In this document: positions 45,896 to 54,103 of the stretch, one piece after another
Layout: every line of letters starts with the position of its first letter
How positions within the stretch are numbered: position 1 is the first letter of the stretch
Assembly: GCF_900101545.1 (NCBI RefSeq)
Contig: NZ_FMZU01000012.1
Coordinates: 168,353-232,352, forward strand
DNA length: 64,000 nucleotides
Origin: Variovorax sp. CF079
GTDB lineage: Bacteria > Pseudomonadota > Gammaproteobacteria > Burkholderiales > Burkholderiaceae_C
Reading direction: 5' to 3'
The notes under the pieces: generated by a model
The model's input: the letters and a program-made list of their open reading frames with translations, nothing else
What the model was told of the DNA's origin: nothing
Databases searched by the model: none
Translations under genes and position numbers: made by a program

Positions 45896-48032
45896 ATACC
45901 TGCTGAGAGGTTATGCGAGGCGAGTCGCCAAAGGCGCCTGGTGGCTTGCCACGCCCTGGCTCATGCGCGAGCGGCTGGAGTTCCTGCGCCAGCGCGCGGC
46001 GGCGCAGGCGCGTGCGACCCTGTTCACGGCCTTGGTCGAAGCCGAGCGAAATCGGCTCGTGCTGCGCGAGCGCGGAATGCCGGTGCCGGCCGTTGCGCCG
46101 CTCGACCTGTTCGACGATGCCGCCGTGAGCGAGGCCGCCGGCCTGCCGCCAAGCGGCATTCTGTGGTCCGCCGTTTCGCCTCAAGGCGTGGCGGACCGCG
46201 GGTCGGCCACGCGGTTCCTGATCGACCTGTGGCGCAAGCGCGCCGATCTTCGGACCCGCTTTCCACTGGCGCTCGAAAGCGGGCACCACGGCGGGTTCGC
46301 GCAATGGTTGCAGAACGAAGGCGCTGCCGAGTTGCGCCTGGGCGATTCGGCCTTGCAGCTGGTGCTCGACGCGCTGGCTGCCGGCGTCGCCGATCCCGCA
46401 CGGCAGGCGCTTCTCTCGAACAAGGTGCTGTGGCCCTTGTCGCCGCATGGCTTGACGCCGGCCGGCATGCCCGACCTCTTTCGATGGCTCATGCAATACG
46501 GTGGGAGCGAATCCGGCTTGCCGCAGGAGGCGCTCTGGTGGCTCTTCCTGCAGGCGGCCCAGAACCCCGCGCGTGAGCTCATGCTGGCCTACGCGTTCAC
46601 GCCAGCATGGCAGGAACTGCATCCCGACGGTCTCACCGTCTTCGGCCGCGAAGCTTTCTGCGCCTGGTTCGCCGCCGAGTACGGCGCCTCGGGCCGCTGG
46701 GTGGATCCGTCGACCTGGCCGGACTGGGAAAGGCCGGCCTTGCAGATTCGAAACGGCTACTGGGCGCGCAGCACGTGGCGCGCCGCGCATCCCGACGCGC
46801 TGGCCGATGAAGAGCATGCGCGCGCGTTGCTGGCCTGGCTGTCGTCTCCGGCTGCAGGCTTGTCCGATGCGGCCCGCGCCTGGTGCGGGCGGCTCGATGC
46901 GGCATCGGTCGCTCGCGAGCTCGCGCAGCCGGGCGTCAACATGATCGGCCACTTCTGCTATGCGTCGGGTCTGCGCGTCTCGGCCGAGTCCATGGTCGAG
47001 GCCATGGGGCGCGTCGGGGTGTCTGCATCGTTGCGCGATGTGTGGACCGATGCCAAGGACGACCCTCACCATGTCGACTTCCGCGGCATGGAGTACTACG
47101 ACGTCACTATCGTCCACACCCAGCCCGAGCCCTTCTTCGACGAGGCCTACCAGCGCACGCACCTGTTCGAACGCAGCCCCCGCAGCTACCGCATCGGCTA
47201 CTGGTATTGGGAGTTCGATTCCATCCCCGATTCATGGGTGGGGCATGCCGAGAAGGTCGACGAGGTCTGGGCCGCCACTGAGTTCGTGGCCCGCGGGCTG
47301 CGAGATCGCCTCGCCATTCCGGTCCGCACGCTGTTCCCGGGCGTCAAGCTGGCGCCCTATGAGCGGCGGAGCAAGTCCTACTTCGGGCTGAGCAAGGAGC
47401 CGTTCACCTTCCTGTTCACCTTCCACATGATGAGCGTGATGGAGCGCAAGAACCCGCTCGGCCTGATCCGCGCCTTCAGCACGGCGTTCGGCGCCGACGA
47501 GAACGTGCGCCTGGTCCTGAAGACCTCCTTCGGCGAGCGCCATCCGGTGCAGCTGCAGGAACTGCGCGACGCCGCCGCCGGCGCCAACATCACGGTCATC
47601 GACCAAGTCTACAGCCCCGACGAGGTGCTTTCCCTCATGGACGCCTGCGATGCCTACGTGTCGCTCCACCGCAGCGAAGGCCTGGGCCTGACGATGGCCG
47701 AGGCGATGCTCATGGGCAAGCCGGTGATCGCCACCAACTTCTCCGGCAATGTGGATTTCATGGACGAGAGCAACAGCCTGCTCGTGCCCTACAAGCTGGT
47801 GAAGCTCGGCAAGCCGATTCCGCCCTACGACGCCAAGCTCGAATGGGCCGAACCCTCCGTCGAGCATGCGGCGCAGCTCATGCGCCGCGTCTACGAAAAC
47901 CAGCAATGGGCGCGCGAGGTCGGCGCGCGAGGCAAGGCAAGCGCCGAAGCCAACCTGTCGCTGGATGCTGCAGGCCGAAGAATCGCCGCCCGCCTCGAGG
48001 AGATCAAAGCGCTGCGGCGCGCTGCGCGCTGA
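45888..48032 (+). CDS. Repeat-domain GT4 glycosyltransferase, paralog of the 38124 gene without FkbM
   Basis: 714 residues from ATG 45888. It begins where the paralog has its W-W-x-A-T-P-W segment (here A-W-W-L-A-T-P-W, about 17-24), then four repeat units (about 118-320) and the GT4 region (about 345-705) with Y-W-Y-W-E-F-D, N-P-L-G-L-I-R and E-G-L-G-L-T-M-A-E. The FkbM, coiled-coil and S-S-W-R parts are missing. High G+C (42 of 60 in 46201-46260) against about 60% in the paralog. Its 3' end overlaps the converging wzt by 29 bp. Confidence 0.87.
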   Translation: MSEYLLRGYARRVAKGAWWLATPWLMRERLEFLRQRAAAQARATLFTALVEAERNRLVLRERGMPVPAVAPLDLFDDAAVSEAAGLPPSGILWSAVSPQGVADRGSATRFLIDLWRKRADLRTRFPLALESGHHGGFAQWLQNEGAAELRLGDSALQLVLDALAAGVADPARQALLSNKVLWPLSPHGLTPAGMPDLFRWLMQYGGSESGLPQEALWWLFLQAAQNPARELMLAYAFTPAWQELHPDGLTVFGREAFCAWFAAEYGASGRWVDPSTWPDWERPALQIRNGYWARSTWRAAHPDALADEEHARALLAWLSSPAAGLSDAARAWCGRLDAASVARELAQPGVNMIGHFCYASGLRVSAESMVEAMGRVGVSASLRDVWTDAKDDPHHVDFRGMEYYDVTIVHTQPEPFFDEAYQRTHLFERSPRSYRIGYWYWEFDSIPDSWVGHAEKVDEVWAATEFVARGLRDRLAIPVRTLFPGVKLAPYERRSKSYFGLSKEPFTFLFTFHMMSVMERKNPLGLIRAFSTAFGADENVRLVLKTSFGERHPVQLQELRDAAAGANITVIDQVYSPDEVLSLMDACDAYVSLHRSEGLGLTMAEAMLMGKPVIATNFSGNVDFMDESNSLLVPYKLVKLGKPIPPYDAKLEWAEPSVEHAAQLMRRVYENQQWAREVGARGKASAEANLSLDAAGRRIAARLEEIKALRRAAR
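46239..46862 (+). repeat. Four protein-level units (~59 aa) inside the paralogous glycosyltransferase gene
   Basis: Same architecture as at 39417: units align at residues 120, 179, 240 and 296 (spacing 59, 61, 56). Clear members are R-A-D-L-R-T-R-F-P ... F-A-Q-W-L, S-P-H-G-L-T ... F-R-W-L and H-P-D-G-L-T ... F-C-A-W-F. Confidence 0.62.
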
Positions 48033-48747
48033 TCTCTTCGGTCTTCGCGACCTCCACGATCCGCCCGTGCTCCAGGTGGATCACCCGGTTGCATTCCTTG
48101 GCGATCAGGTCGGGCGAATGCGAGGCCAGCACCAGGATGCCGGACTTGGACACCACGTCCTTCATCCGCTGCTCGGCCTTCTCGGTGAACTCCGCGTCGC
48201 CGACGGACAGCCACTCGTCCATCAGCAGGATGTCGGCCTGGACGCTGGTCGAGATCGAGAAGGCCAGCCGCATCAGCATCCCGGTGGAATAGGTGCGCAC
48301 CGGCATGTTGACGTATTCGCCCAGTCCGCTGAATTCGCAGATCTCGGGCGTGAGCGCATCGATCTGTTTCTTGCTCATGCCCATCACGAGCCCACGCAGC
48401 ATGATGTTCTCGATGCCCGTCGCATCGTGCTCGATGCCCAATGCCGGGTCGATCAGGCTGGAGACGGTGCCCTGGCGGATGAACTCGCCCGAAGACGGCT
48501 CGTAGACGCCGGCGAGCGCGCGCAGCAGTGTCGACTTGCCCGCACCGTTGTGGCCGACGAGGCCGAGGCGGTCGCCGCTCTTCAACTCGAGGTTGATGTT
48601 GCTCAGCGCCTGCACCACGTTGACGCCGGTTTCCTTGCCGAAGCGGCCGCCGGTCACGGATGCCGCGAGCGTCTTCTTCAGCGAGGCCGCTCCGGCCCCG
48701 TAGATCGGGAAGTTGACCGAGACGTTCTTGAGGGAAATGAAAGCCAT
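48004..48747 (-). CDS. wzt: Polysaccharide ABC exporter ATPase (Wzt/KpsT type, short form)
   Basis: 247 residues. Walker A G-H-N-G-A-G-K-S-T (about 64-72), the Wzt-type signature Y-S-T-G-M (replacing LSGGQ), Walker B I-L-L-M-D-E-W and the switch His in A-S-H-S. It powers export of an undecaprenyl-linked glycan through Wzm. It ends after the nucleotide-binding domain: there is no C-terminal carbohydrate-binding domain as in E. coli O8/O9a Wzt (about 430 residues). Co-directional with wzm (6-bp gap) and manC. Confidence 0.93.
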   Translation of the reverse strand: MAFISLKNVSVNFPIYGAGAASLKKTLAASVTGGRFGKETGVNVVQALSNINLELKSGDRLGLVGHNGAGKSTLLRALAGVYEPSSGEFIRQGTVSSLIDPALGIEHDATGIENIMLRGLVMGMSKKQIDALTPEICEFSGLGEYVNMPVRTYSTGMLMRLAFSISTSVQADILLMDEWLSVGDAEFTEKAEQRMKDVVSKSGILVLASHSPDLIAKECNRVIHLEHGRIVEVAKTEEISAQRAAAL

Positions 48748-48753
48748 GGTTCC

Positions 48754-49557
48754 TTACAGCCAGTAGACGACGCGGCGGCGGTACTTCGCGAAGAGCAGGC
48801 TCGAAGCGATCAAGCTCAGCGCCGTCCACAAGAGAATCCCCCACCAGTTGTGGGCGCCCGAGATGCCGCCCATCAGTGGCGCACGCAGCAAGTCGAGCAT
48901 TTGCGCGAACGGGTTCCACAGGATGTACTGGGCACGACCAGGCAGGCTTTCGGGCAGCCAGAAAACGGGCGTCAGGAACATCAGCATCTGCATCACGCTG
49001 GTGACGATCTGGGTCACGTCGCGAAAGCGCGTGCAGACGAGGCCGAGCACCATGCCGAGCGCCTGGGCGTTGATCAGCGTCAGGAAGAAGGCAGGCACGA
49101 AGAGCAGCGCAGACCACGACAGCGAGATACCGGCCCACAGGGCCACCGGCACGTAGAGCACGATATGGTGGGAAAACTGGATGAGGTTGCGCGCCATGCT
49201 CCGCCAGACGAAGAGGCTGATCGGGAAGTAGCCCTGTTTGAGATAGTTGCTCGATCCGATGAAGGCATTGCAGGCATCGGTCACCATGCTGGAGAAAAAG
49301 CTCCAGAAGATGATGCCAAGCGCCAGATGCGGGAAGAACTTCGACAGCTCGGTGCCGAACAGCGAGCTGTACAGCGGGCCCATGCCGCCGATCATGGCGC
49401 CCATGCTGAGGGTCAGCCACAAGGGCCCCAGCATCGAGCGCCGGTAGCGCAGCACGATGTCGAACCAGGCCAGCGTCCACCAGATGTCGGTGCGGCGGGT
49501 GCCTTCCCACCAATCGGCCCAAGCGTTGCGATGAAGGTTGGAGTGCGCCTGGCTCAT
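48754..49557 (-). CDS. wzm: Polysaccharide ABC exporter permease
   Basis: 267 residues. ABC-2-type permease: amphipathic N-terminus (W-W-T-L-A-W-F-D-I-V-L-R-Y-R-R-S), then six hydrophobic helices between about 35 and 255. R-Y-R-R-S-M-L-G-P-L-W-L is a KpsM/Wzm motif. With Wzt it moves the finished glycan across the inner membrane. Its start overlaps the manC stop as ATGA, so exporter and GDP-mannose supply are translated together. Confidence 0.92.
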   Translation of the reverse strand: MSQAHSNLHRNAWADWWEGTRRTDIWWTLAWFDIVLRYRRSMLGPLWLTLSMGAMIGGMGPLYSSLFGTELSKFFPHLALGIIFWSFFSSMVTDACNAFIGSSNYLKQGYFPISLFVWRSMARNLIQFSHHIVLYVPVALWAGISLSWSALLFVPAFFLTLINAQALGMVLGLVCTRFRDVTQIVTSVMQMLMFLTPVFWLPESLPGRAQYILWNPFAQMLDLLRAPLMGGISGAHNWWGILLWTALSLIASSLLFAKYRRRVVYWL

Positions 49558-50975
49558 ACGCGTCCGTAGGTGTCCACCAGGCGCACGATGTCGTCTTCGC
49601 CGAGGTAGCTACCGCACTGGACTTCGATGAGAACCAGTTCATCCTGTCCGATATTCGTCAAACGATGCTTCTCCTTGAGCGGGATGTAGCGGTACTCGCC
49701 GGGCAAGGTCTTGTGCTCCACATCGCCGATCTGGACGATCGCCGTGCCCTGGACGACCACCCAGTGCTCCGCGCGCTGGTGGTGGTACTGCAGCGAAAGC
49801 GCCTCGCCCGGTTTCACCGTGATGCGCTTGACCTTGTAGCCGTCTTCTTCCTTGAGCGAGGCGTAGGTGCCCCAGGGGCGGTGGACGACGGCGGGCAGAT
49901 TCACGGTTTCGTGCTTGCGCGCCTTGAGGATGTCGACCACCTTCTTGACCTGCTGCGCGCTGTCCTTGTGGGCCACCAGCAGCGCATCGGGCGTGTCGAC
50001 GATCACCAGGTCGCGCAGGCCCAGGGCCGCCACGATCTTGGGACCATGGCTCTCGACCTGGATGTGGGTGCCCGTGGTGTCCACGGCCACCACGTGATCG
50101 TCGGGAAAAGTGTTGCCGCTGGCATCCGCCGGCTGCGCCTTGGCGACGGCGGGCCAGGAGCCCACGTCGCTCCAGGCGAACCGGGCCGGCACCACGCGCA
50201 CGTTGTCGGCGTGTTCCATCACCGCGTAGTCGATGCTGATGTCGGGCTGCAGGCCGAAGGCGTGCAGGTCGAAGCTGATCGCCTCGCCCTTGGTCTGCGC
50301 CGTGTCCAGCGCATGGCGCGCCGCCTTCAGCACTTCCGGCGCATGCAGCTCCATCGCCGAGACGATCGCGGCCGCGGTGAAGCAGAACATGCCGCTGTTC
50401 CAGTAGTAGCGGGCGGTCGCCAGGTATTCCTGCGCGGTGGCGAGGTCCGGCTTCTCGACGAAGCGCTTGACCGGCTGGCTGTCGCGCGAGACGCGCTCGA
50501 CTTCCACATAGCCGAAGCCGGTCTCCGGCGCGGTCGGCGAAATGCCGAACAGCACCAGCGCACCTTCCTGGGCCAGCCGGAACGCCTCGCTCGCGCTGGC
50601 GACGAAAGCTTCAACGTCTGGCACCAGATGATCGGCCGAGAGCACCAGCATCACGGTGTCGCCGCTGAACTGGCGCTCGCACTGCAAGGCCGCCAGAGCG
50701 ATGGCGGGCGCCGTATTGCGGCCCTTGGGTTCGAGCAGGAAGGTGGCCGTGGGCGGATCGCTCATCTGGCGCAGTACATCCTTGGTCAGGAACTGGTGGT
50801 CCTTGTTGGTCACCACCATCAGATCGCCCGTGCCGCAGGCCTGCCCTCTTTCGATGGCCTGCTGGAGCAGGGTCGAGTCGCCGAGCTTCATGAAGGGCTT
50901 CGGGAAGGCTTGTCGCGATGCGGGCCACAGACGGGAGCCTGCGCCTCCCGAGAGCACAACAGAAAGCAAGCGCAT
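49554..50975 (-). CDS. manC: Mannose-1-phosphate guanylyltransferase / mannose-6-phosphate isomerase
   Basis: 473 residues from MRLLSVVLSGG. N-terminal nucleotidyltransferase with S-G-G-A-G-S-R-L-W-P and F-P-K-P; F-V-E-K-P at about 180; C-terminal type II PMI cupin (about 350-473) with P-W-G-T-Y, G-E-A-L-S-L-Q-Y-H-H-Q-R-A-E-H-W (metal His) and V-E-V-Q-C-G. It makes GDP-mannose, the precursor for gmd/fcl and any mannosyltransferase. No phosphomannomutase gene is seen in the window. The frame is open to 51095, but the ATG at 50975 fits the family start. Confidence 0.95.
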   Translation of the reverse strand: MRLLSVVLSGGAGSRLWPASRQAFPKPFMKLGDSTLLQQAIERGQACGTGDLMVVTNKDHQFLTKDVLRQMSDPPTATFLLEPKGRNTAPAIALAALQCERQFSGDTVMLVLSADHLVPDVEAFVASASEAFRLAQEGALVLFGISPTAPETGFGYVEVERVSRDSQPVKRFVEKPDLATAQEYLATARYYWNSGMFCFTAAAIVSAMELHAPEVLKAARHALDTAQTKGEAISFDLHAFGLQPDISIDYAVMEHADNVRVVPARFAWSDVGSWPAVAKAQPADASGNTFPDDHVVAVDTTGTHIQVESHGPKIVAALGLRDLVIVDTPDALLVAHKDSAQQVKKVVDILKARKHETVNLPAVVHRPWGTYASLKEEDGYKVKRITVKPGEALSLQYHHQRAEHWVVVQGTAIVQIGDVEHKTLPGEYRYIPLKEKHRLTNIGQDELVLIEVQCGSYLGEDDIVRLVDTYGRV

Positions 50976-50978
50976 TTT

Positions 50979-51006
50979 TTGGACGGGATGTGAAGAAGGG
51001 GATAAT
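50979..51006 (+). promoter_or_regulatory. Sigma-70-like promoter for the GT2 operon
   Basis: TTGGAC (50979-50984), 16-bp spacer, GATAAT (51001-51006), in the divergent manC/GT2 gap and 84 bp upstream of the ATG at 51090. The local sequence is AT-rich for this genome (GATAATTTTA). On the other strand the same AT patch reads TAAAATTATC and may serve manC. Confidence 0.55.
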
Positions 51007-51089
51007 TTTACCGGTCCCGCTACAGGGAACACCCGATGATCGGCCACCACCCCCGGCACCCATGCCCGCAATTCTCTTGATCTCACTCG

Positions 51090-53087
51090 ATGCACAGTAA
51101 GCCGACGCTGCCGGCAGCGTCATCGCCGCACGTGCGGCCGCAGCCCGATGGCCGCCCGGACGGCGCCCAGTTCCGCCGCCGCATCAGCACTCTCGAATCG
51201 CAGAACAAGGCCCTCCTGGCGCAGGCGAATGCCATGCGGCAGTCGACCAGCTGGCGCGTGACCGCCCCCCTGCGGCGATTCGTCGAGCGCGCGCGGCGCG
51301 CCGTGCACGTCCTGCATGCCCTGCGGGGCCCCAGGCCGGGTGGCAGCTACACCGAATGGATCGCGGCCTACGACACGCCGGGGCGCGGCATGCGCGCGGC
51401 CCTGTCGAGCGCGATCGCCGATTGGCCCTCGCGGCCACTGGTGTCGGTGCTCATGCCGAGCTACAACGGCCATCCGGCCTGGCTTCGCCAGGCGATCGAA
51501 TCGGTGCGCGCGCAGATCTACCCGGCCTGGGAGCTCTGCATTGCCGACGATGCCTCCACCAGCGAAGAGGTCCGTTCCCTGCTCCAGCGGTATGCACGCA
51601 GCGATCCGAGGATCAAGGTGGAATTCCGCACGCGCAACGGCCACATCTCGGCCGCGTCCAACACCGCGCTGGCGCTGTGCTCGGGCGAATGGATCGTCCT
51701 GCTCGACCACGACGACCTGCTGTCGCCGCATGCCTTGTATTGCATGGCGCGCGAGATCGTCGAGCATCCCGATGCGCGCATGATCTACTCGGATGAGGAC
51801 GTGATCGACGCTGCCGGGCGACGCAGTAGCCCCTATTTCAAGCCTGACTGGAACCTGGACCTCTTCCGTTCGCACAACCTGCTGTCCCATCTCGGTGCCT
51901 ACCAGAAACGGCTGGTCGAGGAGGTAGGCGGATTTCGCGAAGGCTTCGAAGGCTCGCAGGACTATGACCTGGCGCTGCGATGCATGGAGCGCGTGGAGAG
52001 CGCGCAGATACGGCACGTGCCGCGCGTGCTCTACCACTGGCGCGCGCACGAACAGAGCACAGCGCAGTCATCCGATGCCAAGCCCTATGCAAAGCTCGCT
52101 GCCGAGCGGGCGTTGAACGAGCATTTCCAGCGCGTGGGCGTGAGGGCCGCCGCGGAAGCAGTCCCAGAGGGCTACTGCGTGCGTTATGCGCTGCCTGAGT
52201 CGCCGCCCCTGGTGTCGCTGATCATTCCGACCCGCAATGCCGCGACGCTGGTGCGGCAATGCGTCGAGAGCATCGTCGACAAGACCGCCTACCCGCACTA
52301 CGAGATCCTGCTGGTGGACAACGGGTCGGATGACCCCGAGGCGCTGGCCTACTTCGCAAGCCTGGACGCACAACCGGGCTTCACCGTGATCCGCGACGAT
52401 CGGCCTTTCAACTATTCGGCGCTGAACAACCTCGCCGTCGCCCGCGCGCGGGGCGAACTCGTGGCCCTGGTCAACAACGACATCGAGGTCGTCTCGCCCG
52501 AGTGGCTGGGCGAGATGGTTTCCCTGGCGCTGCAGCCCGGTGTCGGCGCGGTAGGCGCGAAACTGCTGTTCCCTGATCAATCGGTGCAGCATGCCGGCGT
52601 GTTGCTCGGGGTCGGCGGCATCGCGGGCCATGCCCACAAGCACTTGGAGGACTGGCAGCCCGGGCACGGCGGCCGCGCCCGGCTGATCCAGTCCTTCTCG
52701 GCCGTGACGGCCGCCTGCCTGGTGGTACGCAAGAGCCTCTACGAGCAGCTTGGCGGCCTCGACGTCAACCTGGGCGTGGCTTTCAACGACGTCGACTTTT
52801 GCCTGCGCCTGCGCCAGGCCGGCTATCGCAACGTCTGGACGCCGTACGCCGAACTGCTGCACCACGAGTCGGCCACGCGCGGCGCCGACGTCGAGGCCGA
52901 GGCGCGCGAGCGGCTGGACAAAGAGGCGGCCTACATGCGGCAGCGCTGGGGCGACATGCTGGCGGCGGACCCCGCCTACAACCCCAATCTCACGCTCGAC
53001 AACGAGACCTTCGGCCTGGCCTGGCCGCCGCGCGTTGCCCCGCTCGACACCCCGCTTCGCATCCACACCCCGGAGGCCCGGCCGTGA
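51090..53087 (+). CDS. Double GT2 glycosyltransferase
   Basis: 665 residues. N-terminal coiled coil (about 28-50) and S-T-S-W-R-V-T-A-P-L-R-R (about 51-62), then a first GT2 domain (about 116-330; V-L-M-P-S-Y-N-G, A-D-D-A-S-T, L-L-D-H-D-D-L-L) and a second (about 372-620; L-I-I-P-T-R-N-A-A, V-D-N-G-S-D-D, L-V-N-N-D-I-E-V, then F-N-D-V-D-F-C-L-R). This tandem is common for rhamnosyltransferases of O-antigen loci. Divergent from manC. GTGA overlap with the next gene. Confidence 0.9.
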   Translation: MHSKPTLPAASSPHVRPQPDGRPDGAQFRRRISTLESQNKALLAQANAMRQSTSWRVTAPLRRFVERARRAVHVLHALRGPRPGGSYTEWIAAYDTPGRGMRAALSSAIADWPSRPLVSVLMPSYNGHPAWLRQAIESVRAQIYPAWELCIADDASTSEEVRSLLQRYARSDPRIKVEFRTRNGHISAASNTALALCSGEWIVLLDHDDLLSPHALYCMAREIVEHPDARMIYSDEDVIDAAGRRSSPYFKPDWNLDLFRSHNLLSHLGAYQKRLVEEVGGFREGFEGSQDYDLALRCMERVESAQIRHVPRVLYHWRAHEQSTAQSSDAKPYAKLAAERALNEHFQRVGVRAAAEAVPEGYCVRYALPESPPLVSLIIPTRNAATLVRQCVESIVDKTAYPHYEILLVDNGSDDPEALAYFASLDAQPGFTVIRDDRPFNYSALNNLAVARARGELVALVNNDIEVVSPEWLGEMVSLALQPGVGAVGAKLLFPDQSVQHAGVLLGVGGIAGHAHKHLEDWQPGHGGRARLIQSFSAVTAACLVVRKSLYEQLGGLDVNLGVAFNDVDFCLRLRQAGYRNVWTPYAELLHHESATRGADVEAEARERLDKEAAYMRQRWGDMLAADPAYNPNLTLDNETFGLAWPPRVAPLDTPLRIHTPEARP

Positions 53088-54100
53088 ACGCGATCGAGAT
53101 CGCCGCGCCCGCGCTCCGGGTCTCCGTCGCGCTGTGCACCCACAACGGTGCACGTTTCCTGCGCGAGCAGGTGCGCAGCATCTGCCTGCAGGTCCCGCCG
53201 CCGGCCGAGATCGTGCTCTCCGATGATGCATCTCGTGACGATTCCGTCGCCGTGGTGCGCGCGGCCGTCGAGGAGTGCCAGCGCGAGCACCCGGGGCTCG
53301 AGGTGCCGATGCGCGTGCTGCAGAACGCCGTAGCCTTGCGCGTCACGAAGAATTTCGAGCAGGCCATCGCAGCCTGCACCGGTGAACTGATCGCGCTCTC
53401 CGACCAGGACGATGTGTGGCTGCCGGGAAGGCTCGCGCGCATGGTGTCGGAATTCGAGGCCCGGCCCGGGCTGCTCCTGCTGCACACGGATGCGCGCCTG
53501 GTGGGCGCCAACCGCGAAGACCTGGGCCAGACGCTCTTCCACGCGCTGGAGGTGCAGCCCTTCGAAGCCGAGCGCATCCATGGCGGGCGGGCCTTCGATG
53601 TCTTCCTTCGCCGCAATCTGGTGACCGGCGCAACCACCGTCTTCCGCCGTTCCCTGCTCGCTCAGGCGATGCCCTTGCCGTCCGAATGGGTGCACGACGA
53701 ATGGCTGGGCATCATCGCCGCGGCCACCGGGCAGGTCGACATGCTCGAGCAGCCCTGGATCGAGTACCGCCAGCACGAAGCCAACCAGATCGGCGCGCGC
53801 CGCGATTCGTTCGCCGGCAAGGTCCGCAAGGCACTGGCTTCCAGGGGGCGCATTCACGTCGAACGCGCCATCAAGGCCGAGATCCTGCTGGCGAGGCTGC
53901 TCGAATTCGGCGACCGCGTGGCGCCCGAAACCATCGAGAAGGTGCGCGGCAAGGTGACCCACCAGCGCTTTCGGGCGGCGTTGCCGGCGTCGCGCATCGC
54001 GCGTTGCCTGCCGGTGCTGCGCGAAGCCATGACCGGCCGCTACGAGAAGTTCGGCCGCGGCGTGCGCGGCGTGGTGCGCGACCTGTTTGAATCCGTGTAG
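53084..54100 (+). CDS. GT2 glycosyltransferase
   Basis: 338 residues from GTG 53084, which overlaps the previous TGA. V-S-V-A-L-C-T-H-N-G-A-R-F-L, L-S-D-D-A-S-R-D-D-S and L-S-D-Q-D-D-V-W-L-P-G (metal Asp region) are GT2 motifs of the RgpF/rhamnosyltransferase-like group; W-V-H-D-E-W-L-G gives the catalytic base region. The 3' part (after about 240) is basic and helical. Acceptor and donor unknown; dTDP-rhamnose is a reasonable donor. Confidence 0.88.
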   Translation: MNAIEIAAPALRVSVALCTHNGARFLREQVRSICLQVPPPAEIVLSDDASRDDSVAVVRAAVEECQREHPGLEVPMRVLQNAVALRVTKNFEQAIAACTGELIALSDQDDVWLPGRLARMVSEFEARPGLLLLHTDARLVGANREDLGQTLFHALEVQPFEAERIHGGRAFDVFLRRNLVTGATTVFRRSLLAQAMPLPSEWVHDEWLGIIAAATGQVDMLEQPWIEYRQHEANQIGARRDSFAGKVRKALASRGRIHVERAIKAEILLARLLEFGDRVAPETIEKVRGKVTHQRFRAALPASRIARCLPVLREAMTGRYEKFGRGVRGVVRDLFESV

Positions 54101-54103
54101 ACA

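Noticed and set aside
39417..46862. DNA-level tandem repeat in the large glycosyltransferase genes
   Set aside because: The repeat is seen only in the protein pattern; the nucleotide sequences of the units are too diverged to be a DNA repeat.
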